A stretch of DNA of 58,059 nt from Halolactibacillus miurensis (GCF_900116255.1 NZ_FPAI01000018.1:1-58059), one strand, 5' to 3'. Positions 8,825 through 18,963 are shown, counted from the stretch's first letter. Notes: generated from the letters alone by a model not told the origin. Numbers and translations: made by a program.

Positions 8825-10189
8825 CTAGCCAATAATCATTTTTGCCTCTGGATACTTATACATATCTTTTGTCGGCTTCCCGCGAATGATAAAGAGGAAG
8901 GAGAAAATCCCGATTCGGCCAACAAACATCATAATCATAATGACGATTTTACCAATCATCGATAACTCACTGGTAATGCCTAGGCTAAGACCCGTTGTAC
9001 CAAAAGCAGAGAATACCTCAAACGCAATAGCCGTATTAGAAAACGGCTCAGTGATCGACATCACAAAGATGGCCATCATACACAGCATAAAAGCAGTTGT
9101 TATAACGATAAAACTTCTTAAGACATCTTGTCTTGAAATTTCACGTTTAAACACTTTGATATTAGTATGACCTTTGGCATAATGAAAAATCGACAGTAAC
9201 ATAATCGCAAAAGTGGTTGTTCTGACACCACCGCCAACGCTACTAGGTGAGGCGCCTATAAACATAAGTAACGATAACACCATCCACGTCGGTGATTGAA
9301 ACTCACTCACATCCATCGTACTGAGTCCACCGTTACGCGTCGTAATCGACTGAAACAGGCTGTAAAAGAACGCGTCAACCCCTGAGACATCTTGAAAGAA
9401 GTGCGTCCGCTCAATCAAGTAAATCATACCAGCACCGAAGATCACCAATAAGAAAAACGTTGTGGTTGTTAGTTTAGTGAATGTTGAAAATCGAAACACC
9501 TTCCGACGTTCTTTCCCTCTTAATGCCCATTGTTGTAGTTCGATGAGTACTGGAAAACCAATCGCACCAAGAACGAGTAACACCATATTAATAATTTGAA
9601 CATAATAATCACCCGCAAATGGAATGAGAGAGTTACCGGTAATATCAAACCCTGCGTTCGTCGTTGCACTAACTGCCGCAAAGAACCCTTGTACCCATGC
9701 TTCTTGCCACGTATCGAAGTAAGCTAAATAGCGTAAACTGAGTAAAATGGTTCCAATCACTTCAATAATTATCACGGTTCTTAAAATAGTTAACATTAAC
9801 TGGACAAGCCCTGATAAGGTTGAACGGTTTTGATCAACTGAAATGAGTTGGCGTTCTCTAATACCAATTTTTTTACCGAGTAAAATATAAATCGTCGTAC
9901 CTAAAGTCATAATGCCGATCCCGCCAAACTGTAAGATAAACGCAAAGGCAAAATAACCAATCGTATTATACGTCTCACTTACGGAAACGACAGATAAACC
10001 GGTCACACTAATGGCACTAATTGAAGTAAAAAGCGTATCAAGTAAACTTACATTAACTCCCGGCATTAAAAATGGAGGAAACAGTAAGATGGCTGTTGAT
10101 ATAAGAATTGCTGATAAATAGTATAAAACGATTAACTGCACCGTCGATAGTTGTTTAAAGGTCTTTAACGGTATTTTAAAAAGGGCCAT
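8825..10189 (-). CDS. TrkH/KtrB-type potassium uptake subunit
   Basis: About 454 residues with eight or more membrane helices and the four pore-loop repeats typical of Ktr/Trk/HKT channels (for example TNAGFDITGNS, TTRNGGLSTMD and SAFGTTGLSLG). It should import potassium driven by ion gradients, regulated by a cytoplasmic RCK partner (KtrA or KtrC); no such partner gene is visible here. ATG 10189 follows AGGAGG with seven bases between; a start 33 bases upstream lacks this. The gene is divergent from the photoreceptor gene. KtrB and KtrD cannot be told apart by eye. Confidence 0.9.
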   Translation of the reverse strand: MALFKIPLKTFKQLSTVQLIVLYYLSAILISTAILLFPPFLMPGVNVSLLDTLFTSISAISVTGLSVVSVSETYNTIGYFAFAFILQFGGIGIMTLGTTIYILLGKKIGIRERQLISVDQNRSTLSGLVQLMLTILRTVIIIEVIGTILLSLRYLAYFDTWQEAWVQGFFAAVSATTNAGFDITGNSLIPFAGDYYVQIINMVLLVLGAIGFPVLIELQQWALRGKERRKVFRFSTFTKLTTTTFFLLVIFGAGMIYLIERTHFFQDVSGVDAFFYSLFQSITTRNGGLSTMDVSEFQSPTWMVLSLLMFIGASPSSVGGGVRTTTFAIMLLSIFHYAKGHTNIKVFKREISRQDVLRSFIVITTAFMLCMMAIFVMSITEPFSNTAIAFEVFSAFGTTGLSLGITSELSMIGKIVIMIMMFVGRIGIFSFLFIIRGKPTKDMYKYPEAKMIIG

Positions 10190-10366
10190 CGTCTGACCTC
10201 CTAAAGCATTTTTGCAAATCAATTATAGTCTAACACAATCGCATAAGAATCGTTAGTGAAAAAAAGTTTTTCTATTATTCCGTCTGATTACAGTAACATT
10301 AATATTTCCATTGATTTCTTCATAGTTTCATGACATAATTTTTGGTAACAGGAGGTTTTTTAACTT

Positions 10367-11143
10367 ATGATTAACGAAGAAAATATTCATCTATTTCAAG
10401 CAGCACTCAATCATACACATGTCGGTCTCGTTATTACAGACCCATCTTTAGATAATCATCCCATTATTTTTGTCAATGAAGGCTTCACCCAGCTCACCGG
10501 CTATAGCGCTGAGGAAACTATCGGGAGAAACTGCAAGTTCCTTCAAGGAAGCGAGACGAGTGAAAGAACCACCCAGGCAGTTAGAGAGGCCATACAAAAC
10601 CGCGAATCTATTACGGTACAAATCTACAACTATACGAAATCGGATCAAGGGTTCTGGAATGAACTGACGATTGATCCAATGTGGGTAGAAGAACAAGGCG
10701 AAGAGAAACTTTACTTTATCGGTATCCAAAAAGATGTGACTGAACTAAAAGAAAAAGAACGCCTGTTACAAGCCGCCTTAGACGAAATGGAACACTTATC
10801 GACACCGATTGTCCCGATTACGCGTGAAATTTCTGTCTTACCGTTAATCGGCACGATTACCCAATCTCGGTTAGAACAACTGACCAATACCATCTCAAGT
10901 TACTTAACCACATCCAAGAATGATTACCTCATTCTTGACTTGTCTGGCTTATTTGAAGTAGATACCTATGTTGCTGCCTCATTGCTGAAACTTCACGATC
11001 TTACAAAACTCGTCGGGACACAACTTGTCTTAACTGGTATCCGCCCGGAACTAGCCATTAAAACACTTGATTTTGGTGACCACCTTAAAGGGTTGACAAC
11101 TTATCTTACAGTAAAAGACGCGATTAAATCTTTAAAAATTTAA
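10367..11143 (+). CDS. ytvA: LOV-STAS blue-light photoreceptor (YtvA type)
   Basis: The N-terminal LOV domain (about residues 10-125) carries GRNCKFLQG, whose Cys56 is the residue that forms a covalent flavin adduct on blue-light exposure. The linker helix (TELKEKERLL) leads to a STAS domain (about 150-255). In B. subtilis YtvA, of nearly equal length (261), feeds light signals to the stressosome and the general stress response. The STAS segment YLILDLSGLFEVDTYVA keeps the fold but not the usual phosphorylated Ser, as I recall for YtvA. An AGGAGG site precedes the ATG. It is a single-gene unit with a hairpin behind it. Confidence 0.93.
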   Translation: MINEENIHLFQAALNHTHVGLVITDPSLDNHPIIFVNEGFTQLTGYSAEETIGRNCKFLQGSETSERTTQAVREAIQNRESITVQIYNYTKSDQGFWNELTIDPMWVEEQGEEKLYFIGIQKDVTELKEKERLLQAALDEMEHLSTPIVPITREISVLPLIGTITQSRLEQLTNTISSYLTTSKNDYLILDLSGLFEVDTYVAASLLKLHDLTKLVGTQLVLTGIRPELAIKTLDFGDHLKGLTTYLTVKDAIKSLKI

Positions 11144-11155
11144 TACGTGAAACAG

Positions 11156-11192
11156 TAATGAGCGAATAGATATTACATCTACTCGCTCATTA
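11156..11192 (+). terminator. Hairpin between convergent ytvA and ydbT
   Basis: TAATGAGCGAATAGAT pairs with ATCTACTCGCTCATTA with one mismatch. The T-run is weak on both strands (TTATTATT), so termination is likely but not certain. Confidence 0.6.
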
Positions 11193-11214
11193 TTATTCGT
11201 CCTTAAGTAACCTA

Positions 11215-12693
11215 TTATTTCTTAGTAAACCATTCCGTGATTATCTTCATTTGTAACACACTTATCCAACTAAACTTAAAGTGTTGTCCGATGAAGTTAT
11301 TCATAACGGCAAACTTTAGGTGGCAGACCTGTAGCTTCTTCATTGCAGGTGTCTCGATACGATTTAACTCTAACATGTGTTTTCTTTTGACCAATGTCTG
11401 AGAGCGACTAAACCGATGAAGATAATCTAGTCTTAATACACCCTCACGTATGGCATAACCTTTTAATCGATATTCAAGATAATAGAAGACTCCTCGACCT
11501 ATTAATAGACTAACCACAGCTAAAATCAACCACCAACGCACATAAAAAAAGAAGCCAATGATGCTTGGAATGAGTATAAGCAGTGAAAAGCGGACCATTC
11601 GGTAAAAATAACTGATGGCATCCGTTCTTTCGAGCTTAACATCTTTCATGTCATATTCAGGTACACATTGTTTTAAAAATGTATTCACTTCACGACGCCT
11701 AAGCAGTGGATACAACAATAATCTCCCTTCAGATTTAGCGTCAAATTCACCGCCCGCAAAATCAACATAACAGCCAGACCAACCAAAGGGCATCCGGAAC
11801 AGGTTTTGTTTAAACGTGATGGCTTGGATCCGGTTAATATGTAATTGCGTCTCTTTTTTCTCAATCAGGCCATGTTTGACGACTAGATAATCACCTTCAC
11901 GGTGCAAAGAAAACTGACCATACTTTAATAGAAAACTGATGACACCAACAGCAATCATCATCGTAATATATACCGATACAAGCACAATCCAAACAACCAT
12001 CGATTGCTTTAACACCCATGATTCTGACGCTTGATAGATATCTTCTGGGAGATAGTTGCTTAATTCAGGGGGGATAACAGCCGCAATGGCTAATAAGGTC
12101 CCGATTCTCCCCGTTGTCACACCCGCGGCAAGTAAGCGGTAAATACTACTATGCCAATCATCTTTTTTATCGCCCTCCATTAGATGTGACGGTGTAAAGT
12201 CAGTGACATTGCCCAGTGGTAAATCATTCGTGAATTGATACTTTAATCGCCTCGCAAGTTCAAGATCAATCGCTTTTAATTCCCCGTCAACATTGACATC
12301 ACTACCGGCTGTTTCTATTTTTAAGTTGGCGAGATTGAATACTTGATGAAAAATATGTTGATTCACATGCATTGAATGGATATTTTTTGTTTTAATGGTT
12401 CGGTCATGACGCACAATAATACCTTGGGTGATTTGTAACGCATCCGGATGAATCATGTAACGGAACCGGTGCCACTTAAACCAACTTATCCCGGCAAATA
12501 CTAGTATGATCACTAAGATAAATATCAGGACAAAGATAACAGAGGAAGTATGAAACCGTTCCGGCAACAACGTATTAATATCAGATGAGCCTATGAAAAT
12601 AACACCAGAAATCACCAACCAAACACTGTCTTTCATTAACTTAAGAAAAAATAACAATATCGCCAACGGATGCAGCTTATGTTGTTCATTCAT
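11215..12693 (-). CDS. ydbT: Bacterial PH-domain membrane protein (YdbT type)
   Basis: A 492-residue protein with three bPH2 (old DUF304, membrane-flanked) units. Pairs of hydrophobic helices alternate with beta-rich segments carrying motifs such as ITQGIIVRHDRTIKTKNIH and VKHGLIEKKETQLHINRIQ. It overlaps the ydbS gene by eight bases, the same pairing as ydbS-ydbT in B. subtilis. In Bacillus this pair has been linked to resistance to a secreted peptide antibiotic (amylocyclicin-type) from another strain; I carry that over only as a possibility. It acts in the membrane. Confidence 0.85.
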   Translation of the reverse strand: MNEQHKLHPLAILLFFLKLMKDSVWLVISGVIFIGSSDINTLLPERFHTSSVIFVLIFILVIILVFAGISWFKWHRFRYMIHPDALQITQGIIVRHDRTIKTKNIHSMHVNQHIFHQVFNLANLKIETAGSDVNVDGELKAIDLELARRLKYQFTNDLPLGNVTDFTPSHLMEGDKKDDWHSSIYRLLAAGVTTGRIGTLLAIAAVIPPELSNYLPEDIYQASESWVLKQSMVVWIVLVSVYITMMIAVGVISFLLKYGQFSLHREGDYLVVKHGLIEKKETQLHINRIQAITFKQNLFRMPFGWSGCYVDFAGGEFDAKSEGRLLLYPLLRRREVNTFLKQCVPEYDMKDVKLERTDAISYFYRMVRFSLLILIPSIIGFFFYVRWWLILAVVSLLIGRGVFYYLEYRLKGYAIREGVLRLDYLHRFSRSQTLVKRKHMLELNRIETPAMKKLQVCHLKFAVMNNFIGQHFKFSWISVLQMKIITEWFTKK

Positions 12694-13162
12694 CTTCTAT
12701 CACCCTTGCACGCACGGCAATGTCATTTCTCAACCGATCCGCTTCTTCACTCGGTAAAGCCGGAATCTCATGTGTCGTTGCGGCCGTTGATATCGTGACC
12801 GTCATCAAGTTATATTTTTTCAAGATCGGTCCTTGTTTTGTATCGACATGTTGAATGCGAGTCATAGGCACAAGCGTCCGCGTCACAATGATGAGTCCAC
12901 GCTGAATATAAATCTCATCTTCTAAAATCTCATAGCGAAACCGTTTAAAGCGAATTTTCGGTATAATAATAACATGAAGTATTAGCTCAATTAAGGGCAC
13001 ACTTGCAGCTATGCCAACAATAAACCGCGGCCAGTCAAATCTAAATACAAGATAAGTTATTGATGCTGCAATAATCATCAGTATCATAAACATGATCATG
13101 CCCGCAATACGCCATACGGTGATGGCCTCTTTCGCTAGCTGATATTTTGGTGGTTGTCTCAT
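12686..13162 (-). CDS. ydbS: Bacterial PH-domain membrane protein (YdbS type)
   Basis: A 158-residue protein with two membrane helices (about residues 17-65) and one bPH2 domain (YEILEDEIYIQRGLIIVTR onward). ATG 13162 is preceded by AAGGAGTGATAG; a longer frame to 13207 has no ribosome site. It is the first gene of the ydbS-ydbT pair and translation is coupled through the overlap. Confidence 0.85.
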   Translation of the reverse strand: MRQPPKYQLAKEAITVWRIAGMIMFMILMIIAASITYLVFRFDWPRFIVGIAASVPLIELILHVIIIPKIRFKRFRYEILEDEIYIQRGLIIVTRTLVPMTRIQHVDTKQGPILKKYNLMTVTISTAATTHEIPALPSEEADRLRNDIAVRARVIEDE

Positions 13163-13287
13163 AATCTCTATCACTCCTTGTTGGTGTTTATCCTTACAAA
13201 TATACAATGGATTCCCATCACCATATTACTATAATTCAGGCACCATGCAACCTATTCTTATTTTTTGATTCTGCTTTTTAACCTATG

Positions 13288-13318
13288 TAAAAAAAGCAAC
13301 CGACGTCTCGGTTGCTTT
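13288..13318 (-). terminator. Terminator of the sugar operon
   Basis: On the minus strand AAAGCAACCGA and TCGGTTGCTTT form a stem followed by TTTTT. It lies 38 bases after the last isomerase gene. Confidence 0.85.
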
Positions 13319-13355
13319 CTCCCTATCATTTTTAGCTCATCTGAGTCTTGATGGA

Positions 13356-14324
13356 TTATGCCCACCACATATCGGCTGGTTGGTCATAAATCAACACAGA
13401 TTTTAAGTTCTCAACCGCACGCATAAACCCTTCATCAATCGACATAATGGGATCCTCATGTTCAATACTTACCACATGATCATAGCCATACGTACGTAAG
13501 GCGCTAATAATATCACTCCATACTTTTACCGAGTGACCATAGCCTACTGAGCGGAATGTCCAAGCACGTGATTGTACTTCGCTATACGGCTGCATATCAG
13601 TTAAACCGTACATATTCACATGTTCTTGGTCAATATACGTATCTTTTGCGTGGAAGTGATGAATCGCATTGGCTTTTCCAAGAATCTTAATTGCTGCCAC
13701 GGGATCAATCCCTTGCCACCACAAGTGACTTGGATCAAGGTTTGCTCCAATCGCGTTACCTGTTTGTTCACGTAATTTTAGCATCGTATGTGGCGTATGG
13801 ACTAAGAAACCAGCATGCAGTTCTAAACCAATTTTGACATTGTTTTCTTCGGCAATTGTGTTAATTTCTTTCCAGTATGGGACAAGTTTTTCTTCCCATT
13901 GCCACTTGAGTACGGTACTGTATTCTTCTGGCCACGGTGTTACTGGCCAGTTTGGATACTTACCATCTTCCGAATCCCCCGGCGTACCAGAGAACGTATT
14001 GACGACCGGAATGTTTAATAACCCCGCAAGTTTAATTGTTTTGACTAACGTTTCATGCGAGTCTTTTCTAAAAGCCGCGTCTGGTGAGACGGGGTTCCCG
14101 TGGCAACTAAGGGCACTGATCGTTAAACCACGTGATGTTACCTTTTCTAAAAAGGCTTGTCTTTCTGCTTCACTATTTAGTAACGCATCGAGTTTTAAGT
14201 GCGCATCACCTGGATAGCCACCTGTACCAATTTCAACCGCATCTAACCCAGCATTTTTCACATAATCTAACATCTCTTCGAGATTTTTATCCGCAAATAA
14301 TACGGTAAAGACACCTAATTTCAT
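13356..14324 (-). CDS. Sugar phosphate isomerase/epimerase family, TIM barrel
   Basis: This is a xylose-isomerase-like (AP endonuclease 2 superfamily) barrel of 322 residues. Candidate metal ligands appear in order: GLELHAG, NLDPSHLWWQG, HHFHAKD and SIEHEDP. Family members isomerise, epimerise or hydrate keto-sugars. Neighbouring Gfo/Idh dehydrogenases and a ThuA-like protein suggest work on 3-keto sugars. It is the last gene before the terminator. AAGGAGCGAATAGA precedes the ATG. The exact substrate cannot be read from the sequence. Confidence 0.85.
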   Translation of the reverse strand: MKLGVFTVLFADKNLEEMLDYVKNAGLDAVEIGTGGYPGDAHLKLDALLNSEAERQAFLEKVTSRGLTISALSCHGNPVSPDAAFRKDSHETLVKTIKLAGLLNIPVVNTFSGTPGDSEDGKYPNWPVTPWPEEYSTVLKWQWEEKLVPYWKEINTIAEENNVKIGLELHAGFLVHTPHTMLKLREQTGNAIGANLDPSHLWWQGIDPVAAIKILGKANAIHHFHAKDTYIDQEHVNMYGLTDMQPYSEVQSRAWTFRSVGYGHSVKVWSDIISALRTYGYDHVVSIEHEDPIMSIDEGFMRAVENLKSVLIYDQPADMWWA

Positions 14325-14393
14325 TCTATTCGCTCCTTTTCATTCACTTTTCATACGCATCGCACCGATTCTAATCAAACACGATCTGATTAT

Positions 14394-15422
14394 TTAGTTT
14401 AATTTAATCGTTCGACCTGTTTGACTTGATTCCATCGCCGCTAGAATGATGTCTAATGACTTCTTACCTTCCACACCATCGATTAAAGGTTTTGTATTCG
14501 TTCTCACCGATTCAACAAAGTGACTAACGACACCTGTAGCTGTTTGTTGACCTTCTTCATTCGATTGGATTTTTCCAATTTCATAGTTAACTTTACTGCC
14601 ATCCGTATACGTGGCAATCAAGCTATAATTTGGATCATCTTCAAGACGTAACACACCTTTTTCCCCGTAAATAACAGTGGCATTACTTTCGTTCACTTTA
14701 TATGCCCAACTCGCTGTTAATGTGCCAATCACTCCTGAAGTACTCTTTAAGAGACACACAGCGTTATCATCTACCGTAATATTATCTTTCGCATTCGTTT
14801 CAACCATCGCTGATACATCGGTAAACTCTTCACCTAGAATATAGCGAATAAGGTCAGCTTTATGGACGCCTAAATCTCCCATCGCACCAATTACCGCGTC
14901 TTCTTTTCTAAAGAACCATGAATCTTTACCGTCAACACTCCAACCTTCTGGACCACCATGCCCAAACGTCGTACGGAAGCTATATACTTTTCCAATCGCT
15001 CCTTCTGCGATCAGTTCTTTTGCCTTTTTATGCGAGCGAACAAACCGTTGATTGTGAGCAATCATTAATGTTTTACCGCTCTTCTCACTTGCTTCAATCA
15101 TCGCTTCTGCTTCTTCTTTCGTTGTTGCCATCGGTTTTTCACATAACACATGAGCGCCACTTTCAAGCGCCGCAATCGAGACTGGTGCATGCAGGGCATT
15201 TGGTAAACACACACTGACAAGATCAATTGTTTCATTCTTTAATAGTTCCTTATAATCGGTATAAACTGTACCGCCGTATACTTCCTTTACCGCCTCTGCA
15301 CGTGAGGCAACGATATCACATAATGCCACAATTTCGACTTCGTCATTCTGATGATACTCTGGAAGGTGACGATGTTTACTAATACTCCCACAACCAATGA
15401 CTGCTACTTTTAATTTACTCAT
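14394..15422 (-). CDS. Gfo/Idh/MocA family oxidoreductase
   Basis: An N-terminal Rossmann fold binds NAD(P) (VAVIGCGSISKHRH) and the family motif CEKPMATT appears at about residues 95-102. A C-terminal alpha/beta domain follows, for a typical total of 342. These enzymes oxidise or reduce a sugar hydroxyl, often at C3. I took ATG 15422, which lies just after the stop of the upstream gene; a TTG two codons earlier is possible. It differs clearly from the second dehydrogenase at 16944-17975, so the pathway may use two redox steps. Confidence 0.88.
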   Translation of the reverse strand: MSKLKVAVIGCGSISKHRHLPEYHQNDEVEIVALCDIVASRAEAVKEVYGGTVYTDYKELLKNETIDLVSVCLPNALHAPVSIAALESGAHVLCEKPMATTKEEAEAMIEASEKSGKTLMIAHNQRFVRSHKKAKELIAEGAIGKVYSFRTTFGHGGPEGWSVDGKDSWFFRKEDAVIGAMGDLGVHKADLIRYILGEEFTDVSAMVETNAKDNITVDDNAVCLLKSTSGVIGTLTASWAYKVNESNATVIYGEKGVLRLEDDPNYSLIATYTDGSKVNYEIGKIQSNEEGQQTATGVVSHFVESVRTNTKPLIDGVEGKKSLDIILAAMESSQTGRTIKLN

Positions 15423-15424
15423 AT

Positions 15425-16162
15425 TCAAATCACTCCTTCATATTTTAAAAACGTCATACTTGTTTGAATGGCTTCAAATGGATCGCCTTCGGTTTGATCT
15501 TGTTCAACAATCCAAAAATCAGGTGTTGCTGTCGTTAAGATAGTAGATAAGTCTGTCCGACCGGTACCTAACGGTGCAAAGGTTGCTCGTTCATCTTTGG
15601 TCATATCTTTTAAATGAACCAATTCGAGTTGGTCTTTATATTTGTTGATCCACTCAATCGGATCTTCATTCGCTTTTTGAATCCAATAGACATCTAACTC
15701 TAGTTTTAGCCCATTGACTGTTCTTAGTAAGTATTCGAGAACGTTCTCACCGTCATTATAAGGTTCTAACTCAAAATCATGGTGATGATACAGTAAGTCC
15801 ATGCCATGTGATTGAAGTTCCAGTTGAATCGACTGTAAGACTGATGGTAAATCTTGATAAAATTCATGGGTTCGGTCTTCTGGTAAGATAAACGGACAAA
15901 CCACGCGGGTATTCCCTAATAATTTTTGTTCGTCAATGACTTTATCTAAATGATTAATCAAGTCTGTTAGCGGGACGTGGCTCCCCGCGACTTCTAAATC
16001 TAAGTCATCAAGCGTTTCTTTTACTTCCTCTACCGTTAAATTACCATAACCGGCAAGTTCGACGCCTTGAAAGCCGATGGCTTTCACTCGTTCTAATGTC
16101 TGTTTCATATCTCGTTCACACGCTTCACGTAAAGTGAAGAGTTGGATTGCTACTGGTATCAT
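15425..16162 (-). CDS. Sugar phosphate isomerase/epimerase family, TIM barrel
   Basis: A 245-residue barrel, shorter than its paralogue at 13356-14324. Likely metal ligands occur in ELAGYG, YHHHDFE, LELDVYWI, LVHLKDM and IVEQDQ. Its stop lies beside the start of the downstream dehydrogenase and its start is four bases from the stop of the ThuA-like gene, so these genes are in one transcript. It probably acts on the keto-sugar made by a Gfo/Idh enzyme. Confidence 0.85.
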   Translation of the reverse strand: MIPVAIQLFTLREACERDMKQTLERVKAIGFQGVELAGYGNLTVEEVKETLDDLDLEVAGSHVPLTDLINHLDKVIDEQKLLGNTRVVCPFILPEDRTHEFYQDLPSVLQSIQLELQSHGMDLLYHHHDFELEPYNDGENVLEYLLRTVNGLKLELDVYWIQKANEDPIEWINKYKDQLELVHLKDMTKDERATFAPLGTGRTDLSTILTTATPDFWIVEQDQTEGDPFEAIQTSMTFLKYEGVI

Positions 16163-16166
16163 ATCC

Positions 16167-16889
16167 TCATCCCTTCTTTGAAATAGATTCTAGTGGCTCG
16201 CTGTTACCATATGTCGGCTGATTTGTGTCCGTTACGTTCAACCATTGAACGGCATTTTTAATGACGGTTTGGATCTCTTTATTATGGTACGTCGGATACG
16301 TCTCATGACCTGGTCTAAAATAAAAGACTTTCCCACGTCCACGTTTATATGTCGCCCCGCTTCTAAAGACTTCCCCGCCTTCAAACCAACTCACAAAGAC
16401 TAATTCATCGGGGGCTGGAATATCAAAATGCTCCCCGTACATTTCTTCTTTTTCAAGCTCAATATAACTCCCTAACCCAGAAACGATTGGGTGAGTCGGA
16501 TCAATCACCCATAGACGTTCTTTATCATCCGCTTCACGCCATTTTAAATCACAACTGGTTCCCATAAGCTTTTTAAAGATTTTGGAGAAGTGACCTGAGT
16601 GAAGGACTAATAAGCCCATGCCATCTAATACACGTTGTTGAATCTTTTCTACCCACTCATCCTTTACTTCATCGTGAGCAAGGTGTCCCCACCAAATTAA
16701 TACATCCGTTTGATTTAATAAATGATCGGATAACCCATGGTTTTCTTCATCCAATGTGGCCGTTGTGACCTCGTGACCTGCCTCTGTCAAAAAGCTTTTA
16801 ATTGCCCCGTGAATACCTTCCGGGTAAATCTCACTGACTTTTGGATTTTTTTGTTCGTGTCTATTTTCATTCCAAACTAAGACTTTCAT
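16167..16889 (-). CDS. ThuA-like domain protein
   Basis: The class I glutamine amidotransferase-like ThuA fold is suggested by [13 protein letters not shown] and [14 protein letters not shown]. In Rhizobium, ThuA and ThuB (a Gfo/Idh enzyme) take part in trehalose use through 3-keto derivatives, and recent work on related families points to keto-glycoside chemistry. ATG 16889 follows AAGGGAGG; a longer frame to 16919 includes this site inside the gene and is unlikely. Confidence 0.85.
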   Translation of the reverse strand: MKVLVWNENRHEQKNPKVSEIYPEGIHGAIKSFLTEAGHEVTTATLDEENHGLSDHLLNQTDVLIWWGHLAHDEVKDEWVEKIQQRVLDGMGLLVLHSGHFSKIFKKLMGTSCDLKWREADDKERLWVIDPTHPIVSGLGSYIELEKEEMYGEHFDIPAPDELVFVSWFEGGEVFRSGATYKRGRGKVFYFRPGHETYPTYHNKEIQTVIKNAVQWLNVTDTNQPTYGNSEPLESISKKG

Positions 16890-16943
16890 CCTAATAGCCT
16901 CCCTTTTATCTTTTCTCATGTTATATGATACAAATGACTGTTT

Positions 16944-17975
16944 TTAGAAATTTACACGTTGTCTTTCTTTTCCTGATTGATACACCGCATTGATCATTTG
17001 TTGCGTCTTCAATGCTTCTTCAGCTGGGATGTATAATTCTTTGGCTTTTCCTTGGAGCACATCATAATAATTATTGATCTGTTTTACGTGACTGACACCC
17101 CAATACCCTTTCACACCAGAATCATACGTGAATGTTTCAAGGGGGTTATGATCCGCAATAAAAGTACGTCCATCATGTAAAGTTACCGTTGCTTTATCCG
17201 CAACCATCTTCGCCACACCTTTTTCACAGTGCAATTCAATTTCAACGGGGGCGTCATACGTATAGTAATTAATCGCATGGAAGGCTGTTACAACACCATT
17301 TTTATAAGCGATAACGCCTTCAGCCGCATCTTCCACCTCAATGATTTCATGCGCACGGTTACTGATTGAGGCATCAACATACTTTAATTCACTATCAACG
17401 AACCAGCGCATTAAATCCATTGTATGAATCGCTTGGTCAATAATGACACCGCCGCCTTCTTTATCCCATGTTCCTTTCCAATCACTGTTTTGATAGTATG
17501 CATCCGATCGGTCCCATGTGACTTGTAATTTACCAGACTTCACGGCACCTAATTCACCTGAAGTCAACATATTCTTGATTAATTGTGAACCTGGGTTGTA
17601 ACGATTTTGGAAAATAACACCGAGCGTGACGCCGTTTTCCTTTGCACCGTCGATCATGGCTTTGGCATCTTCATAATTGATCGCCATCGGCTTTTCTGTC
17701 ATCACATGAATCTTTCTTTTTGTCGCAGCTAATGTTGCTGGTGCGTGTAAATAGTGCGGCAAGCAAATATGCACAACGTCAAGCTGTTCAGCATCCATCA
17801 TTTCTTCGTAATCATCATATGCTTTTGTATTTAATTGCTTCGCTTTTTCATCCGCACGGTCTTTTTTCACGTCACACACCGCGACAAGTTCTGCATCGTC
17901 TCTTTCCATGACACTCGCTGCGTGCATCGGGAAAATGTTCCCGCATCCAATGATACCTACTTTTAATGTTTTCAT
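16944..17975 (-). CDS. Gfo/Idh/MocA family oxidoreductase
   Basis: First gene of the catabolic operon. The Rossmann motif is GIIGCGNIFPMHAAS and the family motif TEKPMAIN lies near residues 95-102; GGGVIIDQAIHTMDLMRW marks the C-terminal domain. ATG 17975 follows AAGGAG at nine bases; a start 33 bases upstream is not supported. A cre-like site lies 19 bases before the start. It likely oxidises or reduces the imported sugar with NAD(H). Divergent from the AraC regulator gene, which may control it. Confidence 0.88.
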   Translation of the reverse strand: MKTLKVGIIGCGNIFPMHAASVMERDDAELVAVCDVKKDRADEKAKQLNTKAYDDYEEMMDAEQLDVVHICLPHYLHAPATLAATKRKIHVMTEKPMAINYEDAKAMIDGAKENGVTLGVIFQNRYNPGSQLIKNMLTSGELGAVKSGKLQVTWDRSDAYYQNSDWKGTWDKEGGGVIIDQAIHTMDLMRWFVDSELKYVDASISNRAHEIIEVEDAAEGVIAYKNGVVTAFHAINYYTYDAPVEIELHCEKGVAKMVADKATVTLHDGRTFIADHNPLETFTYDSGVKGYWGVSHVKQINNYYDVLQGKAKELYIPAEEALKTQQMINAVYQSGKERQRVNF

Positions 17976-17993
17976 TAGTATTCGCTCCTTTTT

Positions 17994-18009
17994 ATTAAAC
18001 GTTTTCATT
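17994..18009. promoter_or_regulatory. cre-like CcpA site in the regulator/dehydrogenase gap
   Basis: ATTAAACGTTTTCATT fits the degenerate cre pattern WTGNNARCGNWWWCAW at 15 of 16 positions (T instead of G at position 3). It lies directly before the operon's first ribosome site, suited to carbon catabolite repression. Confidence 0.6.
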
Positions 18010-18127
18010 ATCTGATTTCACTTACGTTTTATTTGATTAACTTTATCTTACCGTCTCTTTCTCTTTTTTCATATAGATGATATGATGAATTCATATCCTA
18101 TCTTGCTACAAATGGAGGAATCTTTTT

Positions 18128-18892
18128 ATGCACATTGATCACTGTAGTTACTCATCACACACAGATGGTTACCACGACTTGCGTCGTGACGGTTTTGATC
18201 ACTTTTTAATTCGCGTCCAAACTGAAGGAAAAGGTGAAACAACGATTCGTAAGAATACGTACCAACTAGAACAAGGATCCATCATCTTCGTCCCGCCCAA
18301 CACGCACTATGAACTCACGATTGAACCGAATCAATTAAGCGGGGATTATCATTTGCTTGTTACGGGGGATTGGTTACAGCGTTGGTGGGAAAAGCTTGAC
18401 CGACCGGATTTTGCTGCGCTATCATCAACCGATACGATTGTCACATTGTGGCGCTTATTATCAACGGAAAATTTACGTCCGAGTCATGAACAAAATCACG
18501 ACTTGAACACGCATCTATTTAAAAGCATCATGTTGATGATTGAACAAGAAATAAAGGCGCGTCACTCGATTCAGCGGCCATTTATTGTGACACGGATGAT
18601 GCGTTATATAGAAGAACATGCGCTTGAACCGCTGACACTTGAAGATGTCGCGTCGGCAGTCGATTTAAGCGTATCCCGTGCCAGTCATTTATTTAAAGAC
18701 CATACGGATAAGACGATGATCCAGTACGCTCAACACATCAAATTAGAAGCGGCCATCAATCAAATGAAATATACGAATATGACCCTCGAGCAAATTGCTT
18801 TTACGTGTGGCTTCGGAAACTATCCTTACTTTCATCGCCTTTTCACCAGGGAATATCAACTATCACCGAGTAAATACCGGAAAAGCCATTAA
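18128..18892 (+). CDS. AraC family transcriptional regulator
   Basis: A cupin-like N-terminal sensor (residues about 1-100, with SIIFVPPNTHYEL) precedes an AraC-type DNA-binding domain of two helix-turn-helix units (SRASHLFKDHT and LEQIAFTCGFGNYPYFHRLF). AraC proteins of this layout usually activate sugar genes when they bind the sugar. It is divergent from the catabolic operon and faces the ABC importer, so both are likely targets. TGGAGGAATC precedes the ATG. Confidence 0.92.
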   Translation: MHIDHCSYSSHTDGYHDLRRDGFDHFLIRVQTEGKGETTIRKNTYQLEQGSIIFVPPNTHYELTIEPNQLSGDYHLLVTGDWLQRWWEKLDRPDFAALSSTDTIVTLWRLLSTENLRPSHEQNHDLNTHLFKSIMLMIEQEIKARHSIQRPFIVTRMMRYIEEHALEPLTLEDVASAVDLSVSRASHLFKDHTDKTMIQYAQHIKLEAAINQMKYTNMTLEQIAFTCGFGNYPYFHRLFTREYQLSPSKYRKSH

Positions 18893-18935
18893 AAAAGACA
18901 TGGAGTAAGGTTAAGCCCGCTCCATGTCTTTTTAT
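18891..18935 (+). terminator. Terminator between convergent araC-type gene and permease
   Basis: AAAGACATGGAG pairs with CTCCATGTCTTT, with A-runs before and T-runs after, so it can serve both strands. Confidence 0.85.
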
Positions 18936-18963
18936 CTTTTTATCTTTTCTTCATCACATTCCT